A DNA stretch of 34,884 nt from Noviherbaspirillum denitrificans (GCF_002211445.1 NZ_LSTO01000001.1:1191760-1226643), one strand, 5' to 3'. Positions 18,812 to 29,909 are shown, counted from the stretch's first letter. Made by a program: numbers and translations. The notes: generated by a model from the sequence alone, not told the origin.

Positions 18812-19747
18812 TCACGCGAAAGCCCACTCCTGGCGCGTCTGGCGGGCATAGGCCTCCGGCGCGGCGTTGAGGGAGTCAAAGCTCACAATCTCATAGGCAT
18901 CCGGCTGCTCAAGCAAGGCGCGCAGCAGCAGGTTGTTCATCATGTGGCCCGCCTTGTGCGCGACATAGCTGGCCAGCAGCGGATGGCCAACGAGGTAGAG
19001 ATCGCCAATGGCGTCGAGGATCTTGTGGCGCACGAATTCGTTTTCGTAGCGCAGGCCGTCCGGATTGAGGATCCGGTATTCATCCATCACGATTGCGTTT
19101 TCCAGCGAGCCGCCACGCGCCAGCCCCATGCCGCGCAAGGTTTCGACGTCCTGCATGAAGCCGAAGGTGCGGGCGCGGGCGATTTCCCTGACATAGGAAT
19201 CGATGCCGAAATCGACTTCGGCTACCTGGCCGGTCGCATCGACGGCCGGATGGTTGAATTCGATGAAGAAGTTGAGCTTGAAACCGTCGTAGGGCTCCAG
19301 GCGCGCCCACTTTTCCTGCGCGCCCTTGCCGTCACGGACTTCGACCGGCTTCTTCACGCGGATGAATTTCTTCGGCGCGTTCTGTTCATGGAGACCGGCC
19401 TGCTGCAGCAGGAACACGAAGGTGGCGGCGGAGCCGTCCATGATCGGGATTTCTTCCGCAGTCAAATCGACGTACAGGTTGTCGATGCCAAGGCCGGCGC
19501 AGGCCGACATCAGGTGCTCGACGGTCGACACGCGGACGCCCTCCTTTTCGAGGACGGACGCCATGCGGGTGTCGCCAACGCCGTCGGCGCGCGCGGGCAG
19601 GTCGACAGGAGGATTGACGTCGACCCGGCGGAAAACGATACCGGTATCGGGCGCAGCCGGGCGAAGCGTGAGCTCGACCTTGGTGCCGGAATGGAGTCCG
19701 ACGCCAATGGTCTTGACGAGCTGTTTGACGGTGCGTTGTTTGAGCAT
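18812..19747 (-). CDS. lpxC: UDP-3-O-acyl-N-acetylglucosamine deacetylase LpxC
   Basis: LpxC is a zinc amidase that performs the committed step of lipid A synthesis in the cytoplasm. The 311-residue protein begins [20 protein letters not shown], aligned with E. coli LpxC from its first residue, so the ATG at 19747 is certain. Zinc ligands and catalytic residues are present: STVEHLMSA (H78), [26 protein letters not shown] (His and Asp ligands) and HKAGHMMN. No ribosome binding site precedes the ATG. Instead TGCTATAAT ends 6 nt before it, which predicts a leaderless mRNA. It lies behind glpK on the same strand and meets dciA tail to tail with no gap. Confidence 0.97.
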   Translation of the reverse strand: MLKQRTVKQLVKTIGVGLHSGTKVELTLRPAAPDTGIVFRRVDVNPPVDLPARADGVGDTRMASVLEKEGVRVSTVEHLMSACAGLGIDNLYVDLTAEEIPIMDGSAATFVFLLQQAGLHEQNAPKKFIRVKKPVEVRDGKGAQEKWARLEPYDGFKLNFFIEFNHPAVDATGQVAEVDFGIDSYVREIARARTFGFMQDVETLRGMGLARGGSLENAIVMDEYRILNPDGLRYENEFVRHKILDAIGDLYLVGHPLLASYVAHKAGHMMNNLLLRALLEQPDAYEIVSFDSLNAAPEAYARQTRQEWAFA

Positions 19748-19753
19748 CGGTGA

Positions 19754-19762
19754 ATTATAGCA
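19754..19762 (-). promoter_or_regulatory. Extended -10 promoter of lpxC, leaderless geometry
   Basis: The minus strand reads TGCTATAAT followed by six bases and then the lpxC ATG. Initiation 7 nt after the -10 box would be at the A of the ATG. A -35 box is weak (TTTACA is present but 21 bp away), as tolerated by extended -10 promoters. Confidence 0.65.
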
Positions 19763-19852
19763 ACTAACCCACCGGTCAGTTGTAAAGCATTGTGACCGTT
19801 GTTGGGCTTACACCACGCTATCCGCACCGATCTGCTGTCATTCCCGTCTAAA

Positions 19853-21343
19853 TTAGTGGCTTTCAACCCAATGTTGCGCCCTTTGCACTGCCCGTCGCCA
19901 CGTCGAAAGACGTTGCTCGCGCTCGCCTGCGGTCATCGCCGGCTCGAAGCGCTTCTGGACCTGCCACTGCGACGCGATTTCATCCTTCGATCCCCAGAAC
20001 TTGACCGCCAGGCCCGCGAGATACGCCGCGCCTAGCGCGGTCGTTTCCGTCACGAGCGGCCTCACCACGGGAACACCCAGCACATCAGCCTGGAACTGCA
20101 TCAACAGATCGTTGCGCGACGCGCCGCCGTCCACCCGCAATTCGGTCAGCCCGATGGACGCGTCCTTCTGCATCGCCTCGAGCACGTCCGCTGTTTGATA
20201 GGCAATGCTCGCCAGCGTCGCCCGCGCGATGTGCGCCTTCGTGGTTCCACGGCTGATGCCGACCATGGTTCCACGCGCGTAGGAATCCCAATAAGGTGTG
20301 CCAAGGCCGACAAACGCGGGCACAAAGAATACGCCTCCGGTGTCCGGGACACTGGAAGCCAGTGCTTCGACTTCTTCCGAACTATTGATGATCCCGAGTC
20401 CGTCACGCAGCCATTGCACGGCGGCGCCGGCATTGAACACGCTGCCTTCGAGCATGTAATCGGTCTGTCCGTCGATAGTCCATCCGACGGTGGTCAAGAG
20501 GCTGTTCTTCGAAGTGATGGCCTGCTTGCCGGTGTTCATCAGCATGAAGCAACCCGTACCGTAGGTATTCTTTGCCATGCCGGGATGATGGCAGGCCTGG
20601 CCGAACGTCGCCGCCTGCTGGTCGCCGGCGATTCCGGCAATCGGAATCGGACCGCCGAGCAATTCAGCCTTTGTCGATCCAACCACACCGCTGCCGGAGA
20701 CAACGTCGGGCAACAGGCTGCGCGGGATGTCGAGGATGGACAGCAGTTCGTCGTCCCACTGAAGGGTGTGAATATTGAACAGCAACGTGCGTGATGCGTT
20801 GCTGGTGTCGGCGACATGTGCGCCGCAAAGCTTGTAGATGAGCCAGGAATCAATGGTGCCGAAGGCGAGTTCGCCGCGCTCCGCCCTGCTCCGCGCACCG
20901 GGCACATGATCGAGCAGCCACTTGAGCTTGGTGCCCGAAAAATAGGCATCGATCACCAGGCCGGTCTTCTCCTGGAACAATCCGGTCTTGCCCTGCTCGC
21001 GCAAAGCGTCACACAGGCCCGCGGTGCGGTGATCCTGCCACACGATGGCGTTGGCGATCGGCTCGCCCGTCCTGCGGTCCCACACTACCGTCGTTTCGCG
21101 CTGGTTCGTGATGCCGATGGCGGTAATCTCGGTTGCGGAGATATTTTGCTGCTTGAGCACCTGCCGCGCGACGCTCAGCTGGCTGCTCCAGATTTCGTTG
21201 GCGTCGTGTTCGACCCAGCCCGATTGCGGGAAAATCTGCCGGAATTCCTGCTGCGCGATGCCCTGCATGCGGCCTTCACGATCGAACAGGATGGCGCGCG
21301 AACTGGTCGTGCCCTGGTCGAGGGCGAGAATGTATTGGGTCAC
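19853..21343 (-). CDS. glpK: Glycerol kinase
   Basis: GlpK phosphorylates glycerol to glycerol-3-phosphate with ATP, trapping it in the cytoplasm. The 496-residue FGGY-family protein has [17 protein letters not shown] (phosphate 1), [59 protein letters not shown] and [21 protein letters not shown] chose a GTG start at 21343 ([10 protein letters not shown]) because AAGGAG lies 8 nt upstream and the sequence then aligns with known GlpK N-termini. An upstream ATG would lie inside the terminator T tract. It is the last gene of the glp transport operon, separated from glpV by a terminator-like hairpin. Confidence 0.97.
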   Translation of the reverse strand: MTQYILALDQGTTSSRAILFDREGRMQGIAQQEFRQIFPQSGWVEHDANEIWSSQLSVARQVLKQQNISATEITAIGITNQRETTVVWDRRTGEPIANAIVWQDHRTAGLCDALREQGKTGLFQEKTGLVIDAYFSGTKLKWLLDHVPGARSRAERGELAFGTIDSWLIYKLCGAHVADTSNASRTLLFNIHTLQWDDELLSILDIPRSLLPDVVSGSGVVGSTKAELLGGPIPIAGIAGDQQAATFGQACHHPGMAKNTYGTGCFMLMNTGKQAITSKNSLLTTVGWTIDGQTDYMLEGSVFNAGAAVQWLRDGLGIINSSEEVEALASSVPDTGGVFFVPAFVGLGTPYWDSYARGTMVGISRGTTKAHIARATLASIAYQTADVLEAMQKDASIGLTELRVDGGASRNDLLMQFQADVLGVPVVRPLVTETTALGAAYLAGLAVKFWGSKDEIASQWQVQKRFEPAMTAGEREQRLSTWRRAVQRAQHWVESH

Positions 21344-21383
21344 TGGACTGTCTCCTTGGATGACGCGCTCTCCGGCCGCCATG

Positions 21384-21411
21384 AAAAATGGCGCGGCAAC
21401 ACTGCCGCGCC
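21384..21411 (-). terminator. Intra-operon terminator between glpV and glpK
   Basis: On the minus strand a 9-bp stem GGCGCGGCA/TGCCGCGCC (21390-21398, 21403-21411) with a GTGT loop is followed by ATTTTT (to 21384). It lies 31 nt after glpV and 40 nt before the glpK GTG. It should reduce glpK transcription relative to glpV or protect the glpV 3' end. Confidence 0.85.
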
Positions 21412-21442
21412 AACCTAGTTTATCTGATCAATGACGACGCGA

Positions 21443-23170
21443 TCAGTTGGCACGGCCCTCCTTCCAGGCCTGCAGCAGCTTGTCGTAGGCGATGGTTTCA
21501 CCCTTCGGCTTTTCGTTGTCCAGCTTCTTCCACGGTGCGCCCTTGTCGCTCAGCCACTTGGCAGGGTCGCCCTTCGGATTCAGCTTCGGTGCGCAGGCCT
21601 TCATGCCGGCGCGCTCGAGGCGCGCCAGGACCTGGTCCATTTCCTCGGCCAGGTTGTCCATTGCCGCCTGCGGTGTCTTCTCGCCAGTGACCGCGGTCGC
21701 GACGTTCTTCCACCAGAGCTGAGCCAGCTTCGGATAGTCAGGAACGTTGGTGCCGGTCGGCGTCCATGCCACCCGGGCCGGACTGCGGTAGAACTCGACC
21801 AGGCCGCCGAGCTGGTCGGCGTGCTGCGTGAAGTAGTCATGCTTGATGTCGGACTCGCGGATGAAGGTCAGGCCGGTGATCGACTTTTTCAGCGACACCG
21901 TCTTCGCGGTCACGAACTGCGCATAGAGCCATGCGGCGGCGCGACGCTCCGGCGGCGTGGACTTGAAGAAGGTCCATGAACCCACGTCCTGGTAGCCGTT
22001 TTGCATGCCGTTCTTCCAATACGGCCCGTGCGGCGACGGGGCCATTCGCCACTTCGGTTTTCCGTCCGCATTCACAACCGGCAGGCCGCTCTTGGTCATC
22101 GATGCCGTGAAGGCCGTATACCAGAAAATCTGCTGGGCGATTTCGCCTTGCGCCGGGACGGGGCCTGCTTCCGAGAAGGTCATGCCCATCGCCTGCGGCG
22201 GCGCGTATTTCTTCATCCAGTCGACATACTTGGTGAGCGCGTACACGGCAGGCGGCGAGTTGGTCGCGCCGCCGCGTGTGACGGATGCGCCGACCGGATT
22301 GCACTTGTCCTGCGAAACACGGATACCCCATTCGTCGACCGGCACCCCGTTCGGAATGCCCTTGTCGGCGGTGCCGGCCATCGATAGCCACGCGTCGGTG
22401 AAGCGCCAGCCGAGCGACGGATCCTTCTTGCCGTAATCCATGTGGCCGTAGACGCGCTTGCCGTCGAGATTCTTGACGTCGTTCGTAAAGAAATCGGCGA
22501 TGTCTTCATAGGCGGACCAGTTGACCGGCACTCCGAGTTCATAGCCGTACTTGGCCTTGAACTTTTCCTTCAGGTCCTTGCGCTCGAACCAGTCGGCACG
22601 GAACCAATACAGGTTCGCGAATTGCTGGTCGGGCAGCTGGTAGACCTTGCCGTCGGGCGCGGTGGTGAAGCTGATGCCGATGAAATCCTTCAGGTCGAGG
22701 CCAGGATTGGTGAATTCCTTGCCTTCGCCTGCCATGTAATCGGACAGCGGGATGATCGCGCCGTAGCGGTAGTGCGTGCCGATCAGGTCGGAGTCGGAAA
22801 TCCAGCCGTCATAAATGCTCTTGCCGGACTGCATCGAGGTCTGCAGCTTTTCGACGACGTCGCCTTCCTGGATGATGTCGTGCTTGACCTTGATGCCGGT
22901 AATCTCCTCGAAGGCCTTGGCGAGGGTCTTGGATTCATACACGTGCGTGTCGATGGTTTCGGACACGACATTGATTTCATTGATGCCTTTCGCCTTGAGC
23001 TTGGCGGCGGCTTCGATGAACCACTTCATTTCGTCCAGCTGCTGCTGCTTGCTCAGGCTGGAAGGCTGGAACTCCTGGGTAACCCACTTTTCCGCTGCTT
23101 TCATGTCGGCCCAGGAAGCACCCGAAGCCAGCATCGCCGCCGCAGCCAACGCCGTCAGTTTTAGTCTCAT
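21443..23170 (-). CDS. glpV: Glycerol ABC transporter substrate-binding protein GlpV
   Basis: This 575-residue periplasmic binding protein captures glycerol for the GlpSTPQUV transporter. The N-terminus is a typical signal peptide (MRLKLTALAAAAMLASGASWA, cleavage after the ASWA). The mature protein has the long extracellular solute-binding fold of this family, with LPDQQFANLYWFRADWF and VGSWTFFKSTPPERRAAAW. The length, larger than most sugar-binding proteins, fits the GlpV branch described in Rhizobium leguminosarum. The ATG at 23170 follows GGTGGAG. It is flanked by an 11-bp hairpin upstream and a terminator-like hairpin downstream, which suggests separate control of its mRNA level. Confidence 0.9.
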   Translation of the reverse strand: MRLKLTALAAAAMLASGASWADMKAAEKWVTQEFQPSSLSKQQQLDEMKWFIEAAAKLKAKGINEINVVSETIDTHVYESKTLAKAFEEITGIKVKHDIIQEGDVVEKLQTSMQSGKSIYDGWISDSDLIGTHYRYGAIIPLSDYMAGEGKEFTNPGLDLKDFIGISFTTAPDGKVYQLPDQQFANLYWFRADWFERKDLKEKFKAKYGYELGVPVNWSAYEDIADFFTNDVKNLDGKRVYGHMDYGKKDPSLGWRFTDAWLSMAGTADKGIPNGVPVDEWGIRVSQDKCNPVGASVTRGGATNSPPAVYALTKYVDWMKKYAPPQAMGMTFSEAGPVPAQGEIAQQIFWYTAFTASMTKSGLPVVNADGKPKWRMAPSPHGPYWKNGMQNGYQDVGSWTFFKSTPPERRAAAWLYAQFVTAKTVSLKKSITGLTFIRESDIKHDYFTQHADQLGGLVEFYRSPARVAWTPTGTNVPDYPKLAQLWWKNVATAVTGEKTPQAAMDNLAEEMDQVLARLERAGMKACAPKLNPKGDPAKWLSDKGAPWKKLDNEKPKGETIAYDKLLQAWKEGRAN

Positions 23171-23205
23171 ATCTCCACCTGTTTTAATGTCTTCCCCCAG
23201 CAGGA

Positions 23206-23238
23206 ATGCCCGGCGCGGGGAAGGAATGCGCCGGGCAT
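23206..23238 (-). other. Perfect 11-bp hairpin between glpU and glpV
   Basis: ATGCCCGGCGC (23206-23216) and GCGCCGGGCAT (23228-23238) are exact inverted copies with an 11-nt loop. No T run follows on the minus strand, so an mRNA-stabilising or attenuating role is more likely than termination. Confidence 0.65.
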
Positions 23239-23250
23239 GGAAACGCAGGG

Positions 23251-23535
23251 TCAACCCCAACGCATCACGATAAGCAACACCAGAATTCCGACCGCCGCGC
23301 CGATGGCCTGGTCCATCTCGGTCAGGCCGGCCCAGGCCAGGTTGAGGTAGGCAGCCGTCAACAGGCCGATGAACAGCCTGTCGCCGCGCGTCGTGCTGAT
23401 CGGCAGGAAGCCCCGCCGCTCGGTCGTCGGCGATTTGATTTCCCATATCGTCATGCCGATCAGCATGAGCACGATTGCCGTAAAGAAGACGGCCACGGGA
23501 GGCGTCCATGCCATCCATCCGAATACTTCTTCCAT
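23251..23535 (-). CDS. glpU: GlpU, small membrane protein (DUF2160) of the glycerol ABC transporter
   Basis: This is a 94-residue inner-membrane protein with two or three hydrophobic segments (about 12-31, 52-68 and 75-91). It is related to DUF2160 proteins that accompany glycerol ABC transporters. GlpU is part of the glpSTPQUV operon, but its exact role is not known. The ATG at 23535 follows the glpQ stop by one base (TGACATG), with GGGAGGG upstream. Tight packing with glpQ shows it belongs to the transporter unit. Confidence 0.85.
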   Translation of the reverse strand: MEEVFGWMAWTPPVAVFFTAIVLMLIGMTIWEIKSPTTERRGFLPISTTRGDRLFIGLLTAAYLNLAWAGLTEMDQAIGAAVGILVLLIVMRWG

Positions 23536-23536
23536 G

Positions 23537-24339
23537 TCACACCCTCCCCATTGCAAAGCCCTTGGCGATGTAATGCCGCACGAACCAGATCACCAGCGCG
23601 CCCGGCACGATGGTCAGCACGCCGGCTGCGGACAGCACGCCCCAATCCATCCCGGCGGCGGAGACGGTGCGCGTCATCGTCGCGGCGATCGGCTTGGCAT
23701 TGACCGAGGTCAGCGTGCGGGCCAGCAGCAGTTCCACCCAGCTGAACATGAAGCAGAAGAACATCGTCACGCCGACGCCGGACTTGATCATCGGCAGGAA
23801 GATCTTCACGAAGAATTTCGGGAAGCTGTAGCCGTCGATATAGGCGGTCTCGTCGATTTCCTTCGGAATGCCGGACATGAAGCCCTCCAGGATCCACACG
23901 GCCAGCGGCACGTTGAACACCATGTGCGCCAGCGCCACCGCGAGGTGCGTATCCATCAGGCCGACCGTCGAATAGAGCTGGAAGAACGGTAGCAGGAACA
24001 CCGCGGGCGGGGTCATGCGGTTGGTCAGCAGCCAGAAGAACAGATGCTTGTCGCCGAGGAAGGAATACCGTGAAAACGCATATGCCGCGGGCAATGCCAC
24101 TGCCGTCGACAGGACCATGTTAATGGCGACATAGATAATCGAGTTGATGTAGCCGTCATACCAGGACGGATCGGTGAAGATCGTCTTGAAGTTGTCGAAA
24201 GTCAGGTTGCTCGGCCACATTGTCAGCGCACCAACGATTTCCTCGTTGGTCTTGAGCGACATGTTCAGCATCCAGTAGATCGGCAGCAGCGACAGCAGCA
24301 GGTACATCGCGAGAATGGGCGCCGTCAGGCGTTTGCTCA

Positions 24340-24343
<4 letters not shown>
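23537..24343 (-). CDS. glpQ: Glycerol ABC transporter permease GlpQ
   Basis: This is a 268-residue permease of the MalG type (binding-protein-dependent transport inner-membrane component) with six predicted membrane helices. The EAA-type coupling loop is visible at IPKEIDETAYIDGYSFPKFF, which contacts the ATPases. The ATG at 24343 overlaps the glpP stop (ATGATGAG) and has GGGAG at 7 nt; the second ATG is a possible start. It pairs with GlpP to form the membrane channel. The name follows the Rhizobium glycerol ABC system and is not the E. coli glycerophosphodiesterase GlpQ. Confidence 0.9.
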
Positions 24344-25209
<866 letters not shown>

Positions 25210-25210
25210 G

Positions 25211-26296
<1,086 letters not shown>

Positions 26297-26298
26297 GT

Positions 26299-27399
26299 TT
26301 ACACTCCAACCTGAGTCAGTGTCGGCGCAAACAATAGCGCGCCATCGGGTGCGTACAGGAACAGGTCGCCCGGCCTGCAATACATGCTGCAGGGCGAGCC
26401 GATTGCGAGGTCGTGCACGCCAGGCAGCTGCGCGACGAGGGCGATGCGGCCGCGATGCACGTGCACATAGGTTTCGGAACCGCTGATTTCCGCGAGCTCG
26501 ACTTCCGCTTCAATCGGCACATCATCCGGATTGCGTGCAACCAGGCGCAGGCTGTGGGCACGCAGGCCGAGCATCACTTCCTTGTATCCGGCCGCCTTCT
26601 GCATCTGTGCGGCGCTCAATTGCAGGACAAGTCCGCTGCCCAGTTGAGCGGTGCCGTCGGCTTCGAGGGAGGCTGGCATCAGGTTGATCGGCGGATCGCT
26701 GAAGGTGCGTGCGGCCTGGATGGAATTGGGGGCGTTGAATACGTCAAGCGTCGATCCGCTCTGCAGCAAGCGCCCCTCATGCAACACCGCCACGTTGCCG
26801 CCGAGTTGCAGGGCTTCCAGCGGTTCGGTGGTGGCATACACCACGGTGGTTTTTCCTTCCGAGAACAATTCGGTCAGCTCGTTACGCAATTCTTCGCGCA
26901 GCTTGTAGTCGAGATTGACCAGCGGCTCGTCGAGGAGCAATAGGCCGGCTTCCTTGATGAGGGCGCGTGCCATCGCCGTGCGCTGCTGCTGGCCGCCGGA
27001 CAGTTCGGCCGGGAAGCGTTGCAGGTAGGGTGTGATGTGCAGGCGTTCCGCCATGTCGGTCACGCGCTTCCTGATCTCGCTTTCCGCCACGCCCTTGATG
27101 CGCAGCGGCGACGCGATATTGTCGAAGACCGTGAACGACGGGTAATTGATGAATTGCTGGTACACCATGGCGAGGTCGCGCTCGCGGACCGACACGCCGG
27201 TCACATCGCGCCCGCCGGCAACCACACGCCCTTCTGTCGGCCGGTCGAGTCCGGCCATGAGGCGCATGAGAGTCGTCTTGCCGGCCTTGGTCGTCCCCAG
27301 CAATACGTTGATGGTCCCCGGCACCAGCGAGAGCGAGAGCGGATAGATATGATCTTCCGCACCAACTTTCCTGCTGACGTTCTCCAATGCTAGAAGCAC
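26299..27399 (-). CDS. glpS: Glycerol ABC transporter ATPase GlpS (altered Walker A and H-loop)
   Basis: This is a 366-residue MalK-like ATPase, the partner of GlpT. The signature LSGGQ is canonical (133-137), as is Walker B LLLLDE (153-158). Walker A, however, reads GTTKAGKT (35-42), with Lys where Gly is usual. At the H-loop the sequence is YATTEPLEA, with Thr191 in the place of the catalytic histidine. It therefore offers a good signature but probably a poor hydrolysis site. The C-terminal part (about 240-366) is a TOBE-like domain. The start is a GTG at 27399, set by a perfect AGGAGGA 8 nt upstream. It follows glpD by 42 nt. Confidence 0.9.
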   Translation of the reverse strand: MLLALENVSRKVGAEDHIYPLSLSLVPGTINVLLGTTKAGKTTLMRLMAGLDRPTEGRVVAGGRDVTGVSVRERDLAMVYQQFINYPSFTVFDNIASPLRIKGVAESEIRKRVTDMAERLHITPYLQRFPAELSGGQQQRTAMARALIKEAGLLLLDEPLVNLDYKLREELRNELTELFSEGKTTVVYATTEPLEALQLGGNVAVLHEGRLLQSGSTLDVFNAPNSIQAARTFSDPPINLMPASLEADGTAQLGSGLVLQLSAAQMQKAAGYKEVMLGLRAHSLRLVARNPDDVPIEAEVELAEISGSETYVHVHRGRIALVAQLPGVHDLAIGSPCSMYCRPGDLFLYAPDGALLFAPTLTQVGV

Positions 27400-27441
27400 G
27401 CTGTCTTCCTCCTAAAAATTCTTCTTGGTGCGCCGCTTATT

Positions 27442-28992
27442 CTAGGCGCTGCGGCTTTTCTCGTTGCCGCTCATTTGCTGAATCCAGGTATCGAGCTTTT
27501 CCTGCGTCCCCTTGGGCAGATGCAAGCCAAGCTTGGATCTGCGCCACAAGATATCCGCGGCGTCCACCGCCCATTCTCGCTGCATCAGGTAATCGACCTC
27601 GGCTTCATAGAGGCCAGGTGCGATTTCCTTGCCCATATCGGCCACGCTCTTTCGGCCGGCGAGCAGCGTGTCGATCCGTGTTCCGTAGGCCCGTGCGTAA
27701 CGGCTCACCAATGCCGCCGGCAAGAACGCATGGCGCTTCTGCATCTCATGCACGAACTTGTCGAACTCGTGTACGGAACGATTCGACGGCTGCGCGCCGT
27801 ACAGGTCTCCGCCGGGCAGGCAGGCGTGTTCGGTCCAGGAGCCGCGAGTCATGGGAAGCAGGGGGGCAAGCATGTCGACGGCCTCTTCCGCCAGTTTGCG
27901 GAAGGTGGTGATCTTTCCACCGAAGACGGAGAGCAGCGGCGCGCCCTGCGTATCGAGTTCGAGGCGGTAGTCGCGCGTCACGGCGGCGGCGCTCGACGAT
28001 TCGTCCTCCACAAGCGGACGAACCCCGGAGTAGCTCCAGGCGACATCGGACGGGGTAATGCGCTTGCGGAAGTAACGGCTTGCGAGGTCGCACAGGTAGA
28101 TGATCTCGTCCTTGTCGATGGCCACCTTGTTGGCATCGCCGTGATATTCGATATCCGTCGTGCCGATCAGGGTGAAGTCCTGCTCGTAGGGAATGGCGAA
28201 CACGATGCGGCCATCCGGGTGCTGGAAGATATACGCGTAAGGATGGTCAAACAGCTTGGGGACGACGATATGGCTGCCCTTGATCAGGCGCAACGCCTTT
28301 TCCGTCGGACGCTCTACGGCGCTCTGCAGGAATTGTGCCGTCCACGGGCCAGCCGCATTGACCAGTGCCCGCGCGCGAACGAGGGATTGCCTTCCTTGGG
28401 CGTCGACCAGTTCGACAATCCATGCACTGCCGTCGCGCCGCGCGGATGTGCACCGTGTGCGTGTAAGGATGCGCGCACCCTTCTCGGCTGCGTCGACCGC
28501 ATTGAGCACCACCAGCCGCGCATCATCCACCCAACCATCCGAATACACGAAGCCTCGTGTGAACTCCGGCTTGAGCGGTTCGCCCGCCGCATGCCTGCGC
28601 AAGTCGACACCGCTCGATCCGGGCAGGAGCTCGCGCTTTGCCAGCGCGTCGTACAGGAACAAGCCGGTGCGGATCATCCATGCCGGACGCTGCCCCTTGT
28701 CGTGCGGCAGAACGAAGCGCATCGGCCACATGATGTGGGGTGCCGCGCGCAACAGCACTTCGCGTTCGATGAGCGCTTTGCGGACGAGGTTGAACTCGTA
28801 GTACTCGAGGTAGCGCAGCCCGCCGTGGATAAGCTTTGATGAGGACGAGGAGGTATGGGATGCGAGGTCATCCTTCTCGCAGAGAACGACGGTCAAACCA
28901 CGCCCCGCGGCGTCGCGCGCAATGCCGGCGCCGTTGATACCTCCACCGACAACGAGCAGGTCGCATTCGAGGTTGGTCTTGCCGTTTTCCAT
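27442..28992 (-). CDS. glpD: Aerobic glycerol-3-phosphate dehydrogenase
   Basis: GlpD is a membrane-associated FAD enzyme that oxidises glycerol-3-phosphate to dihydroxyacetone phosphate and feeds electrons to quinone. The 516-residue product has the FAD motif VVGGGINGAGIARDAAGRG (about 14-32), SSSSSKLIHGGLRYLE, VNAAGPW, PYEQDFTLIGTTD, SGVRPLVEDE, and SVFGGKITTFRKLAE. I chose the ATG at 28992 (MENGKTNLECDLLVVGGG); a TTG at 29007 would add five residues. It is the first gene of the minus-strand glp operon and is divergent from glpR, with 155 bp between start codons. It matches aerobic GlpD in length and order. Confidence 0.96.
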   Translation of the reverse strand: MENGKTNLECDLLVVGGGINGAGIARDAAGRGLTVVLCEKDDLASHTSSSSSKLIHGGLRYLEYYEFNLVRKALIEREVLLRAAPHIMWPMRFVLPHDKGQRPAWMIRTGLFLYDALAKRELLPGSSGVDLRRHAAGEPLKPEFTRGFVYSDGWVDDARLVVLNAVDAAEKGARILTRTRCTSARRDGSAWIVELVDAQGRQSLVRARALVNAAGPWTAQFLQSAVERPTEKALRLIKGSHIVVPKLFDHPYAYIFQHPDGRIVFAIPYEQDFTLIGTTDIEYHGDANKVAIDKDEIIYLCDLASRYFRKRITPSDVAWSYSGVRPLVEDESSSAAAVTRDYRLELDTQGAPLLSVFGGKITTFRKLAEEAVDMLAPLLPMTRGSWTEHACLPGGDLYGAQPSNRSVHEFDKFVHEMQKRHAFLPAALVSRYARAYGTRIDTLLAGRKSVADMGKEIAPGLYEAEVDYLMQREWAVDAADILWRRSKLGLHLPKGTQEKLDTWIQQMSGNEKSRSA

Positions 28993-29147
28993 TCGGATCT
29001 CGCCCAAATAATGAGTTGGTACGGTGACAGGCGCCTAAGATACGACAATACCCGAAAGTAATGCAACAGGATTTTTGATTTTTTACACTCGTTTATTTTC
29101 GTTTTCAATTATATTGAGGGCTTCGCCACGATTGAAGGGGAACGGAT
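28993..29147. promoter_or_regulatory. Divergent glpD/glpR control region
   Basis: This AT-rich 155-bp gap lies between two start codons. For glpD, a minus-strand TTGCAT (29061-29066), 18-bp spacer and TATCTT (29037-29042) form a candidate promoter. At 29108-29115 a CAATTATATTG core provides TATAAT on the minus strand and TATATT on the plus strand. Two TCGTTT repeats, exactly 10 bp apart (29089-29094 and 29099-29104), and CCCGAAAG on the other face (29051-29058) contain the TTCG/CTCG cores seen in GlpR operators. The operator assignment is inference. Confidence 0.55.
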
Positions 29148-29909
29148 TTGACTCTTAATCCACGTCAAAGGCGGCTGCTGGAGGTCGTACGGCAACGCGT
29201 GACCATATCGGTGGAAGAGCTGGCGCTGGAGCTGGGCGTCACACCGCAGACGGTGCGGCGTGACGTCAAGATGATGGAGGAAGCGAACCTGCTGGCACGC
29301 TATCACGGCGGCGTAGGCCTGCCCTCTTCCGTCGAGAACATCGACTACAGCCTGCGTCAGGGAATGAACAGCGACGCCAAGCGGCGCATTGCGTGCGAAG
29401 TGGCACGCCAGGTGCCTTCCGGATGTTCATTGCTGATCAACATCGGTACGACGACCGAGGAGGTCGCGCGTGCCCTGGTGCACCATCAGGCATTGCATGT
29501 CGTCACTAACAACCTCAATGTGGCCTCCATCCTCTCCGACAATCCGCATTGCGAAGTGATTCTAGCGGGCGGCGTGGTACGCGGCCGGGACCGTGGCATC
29601 GTAGGCGAGGCAACGATCGATTTCATCCGGCAGTTCAAGGTCGACATCGGCATCATCGGGATTTCGAGTATCGAACTGGACGGCACGCTGCGCGACTACG
29701 ATCCGCGCGAGGTCAAGGTGGCGCAGGCGATCATCGAACAATCGCGGGAGGTCTGGCTGGTGGCCGACCATGACAAGTTCGCGCGCCAAGCCCTGGTGCG
29801 CATGGCGCATGTATCGCAGATCGACATGCTGTTTACGGACGCGCCGCCTCCCGAGGCATTGAACCGGGTGCTCAGGGACGCTAAGGTGGAGGTGTTTGTC
29901 GTCGAGTAA
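29148..29909 (+). CDS. glpR: DeoR-family regulator GlpR
   Basis: This is a 253-residue repressor of glycerol metabolism. The N-terminal winged helix-turn-helix (about 5-57) contains ISVEELALELGVTPQTVRRD, the DeoR signature. The C-terminal sugar-phosphate-binding domain has NIGTTTEEVARAL, VVTNNLNVA, VILAGGVVRGRDRGIVG and a final VWLVADHDKFARQALVR. The start is a TTG at 29148 with AAGGGG 7 nt upstream; T-LNPRQRRLLEVV then matches the family N-terminus. The effector is expected to be glycerol-3-phosphate by family. It probably represses the adjacent divergent glpD operon and itself. It ends in a terminator shared with the peroxiredoxin gene. Confidence 0.93.
   Translation: MTLNPRQRRLLEVVRQRVTISVEELALELGVTPQTVRRDVKMMEEANLLARYHGGVGLPSSVENIDYSLRQGMNSDAKRRIACEVARQVPSGCSLLINIGTTTEEVARALVHHQALHVVTNNLNVASILSDNPHCEVILAGGVVRGRDRGIVGEATIDFIRQFKVDIGIIGISSIELDGTLRDYDPREVKVAQAIIEQSREVWLVADHDKFARQALVRMAHVSQIDMLFTDAPPPEALNRVLRDAKVEVFVVE

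Noticed and set aside
23171-23518. N-terminal extension of glpV through glpU
   Set aside because: A clear signal peptide starts at 23170 with a ribosome binding site, and the upstream frame is an off-frame reading of glpU.
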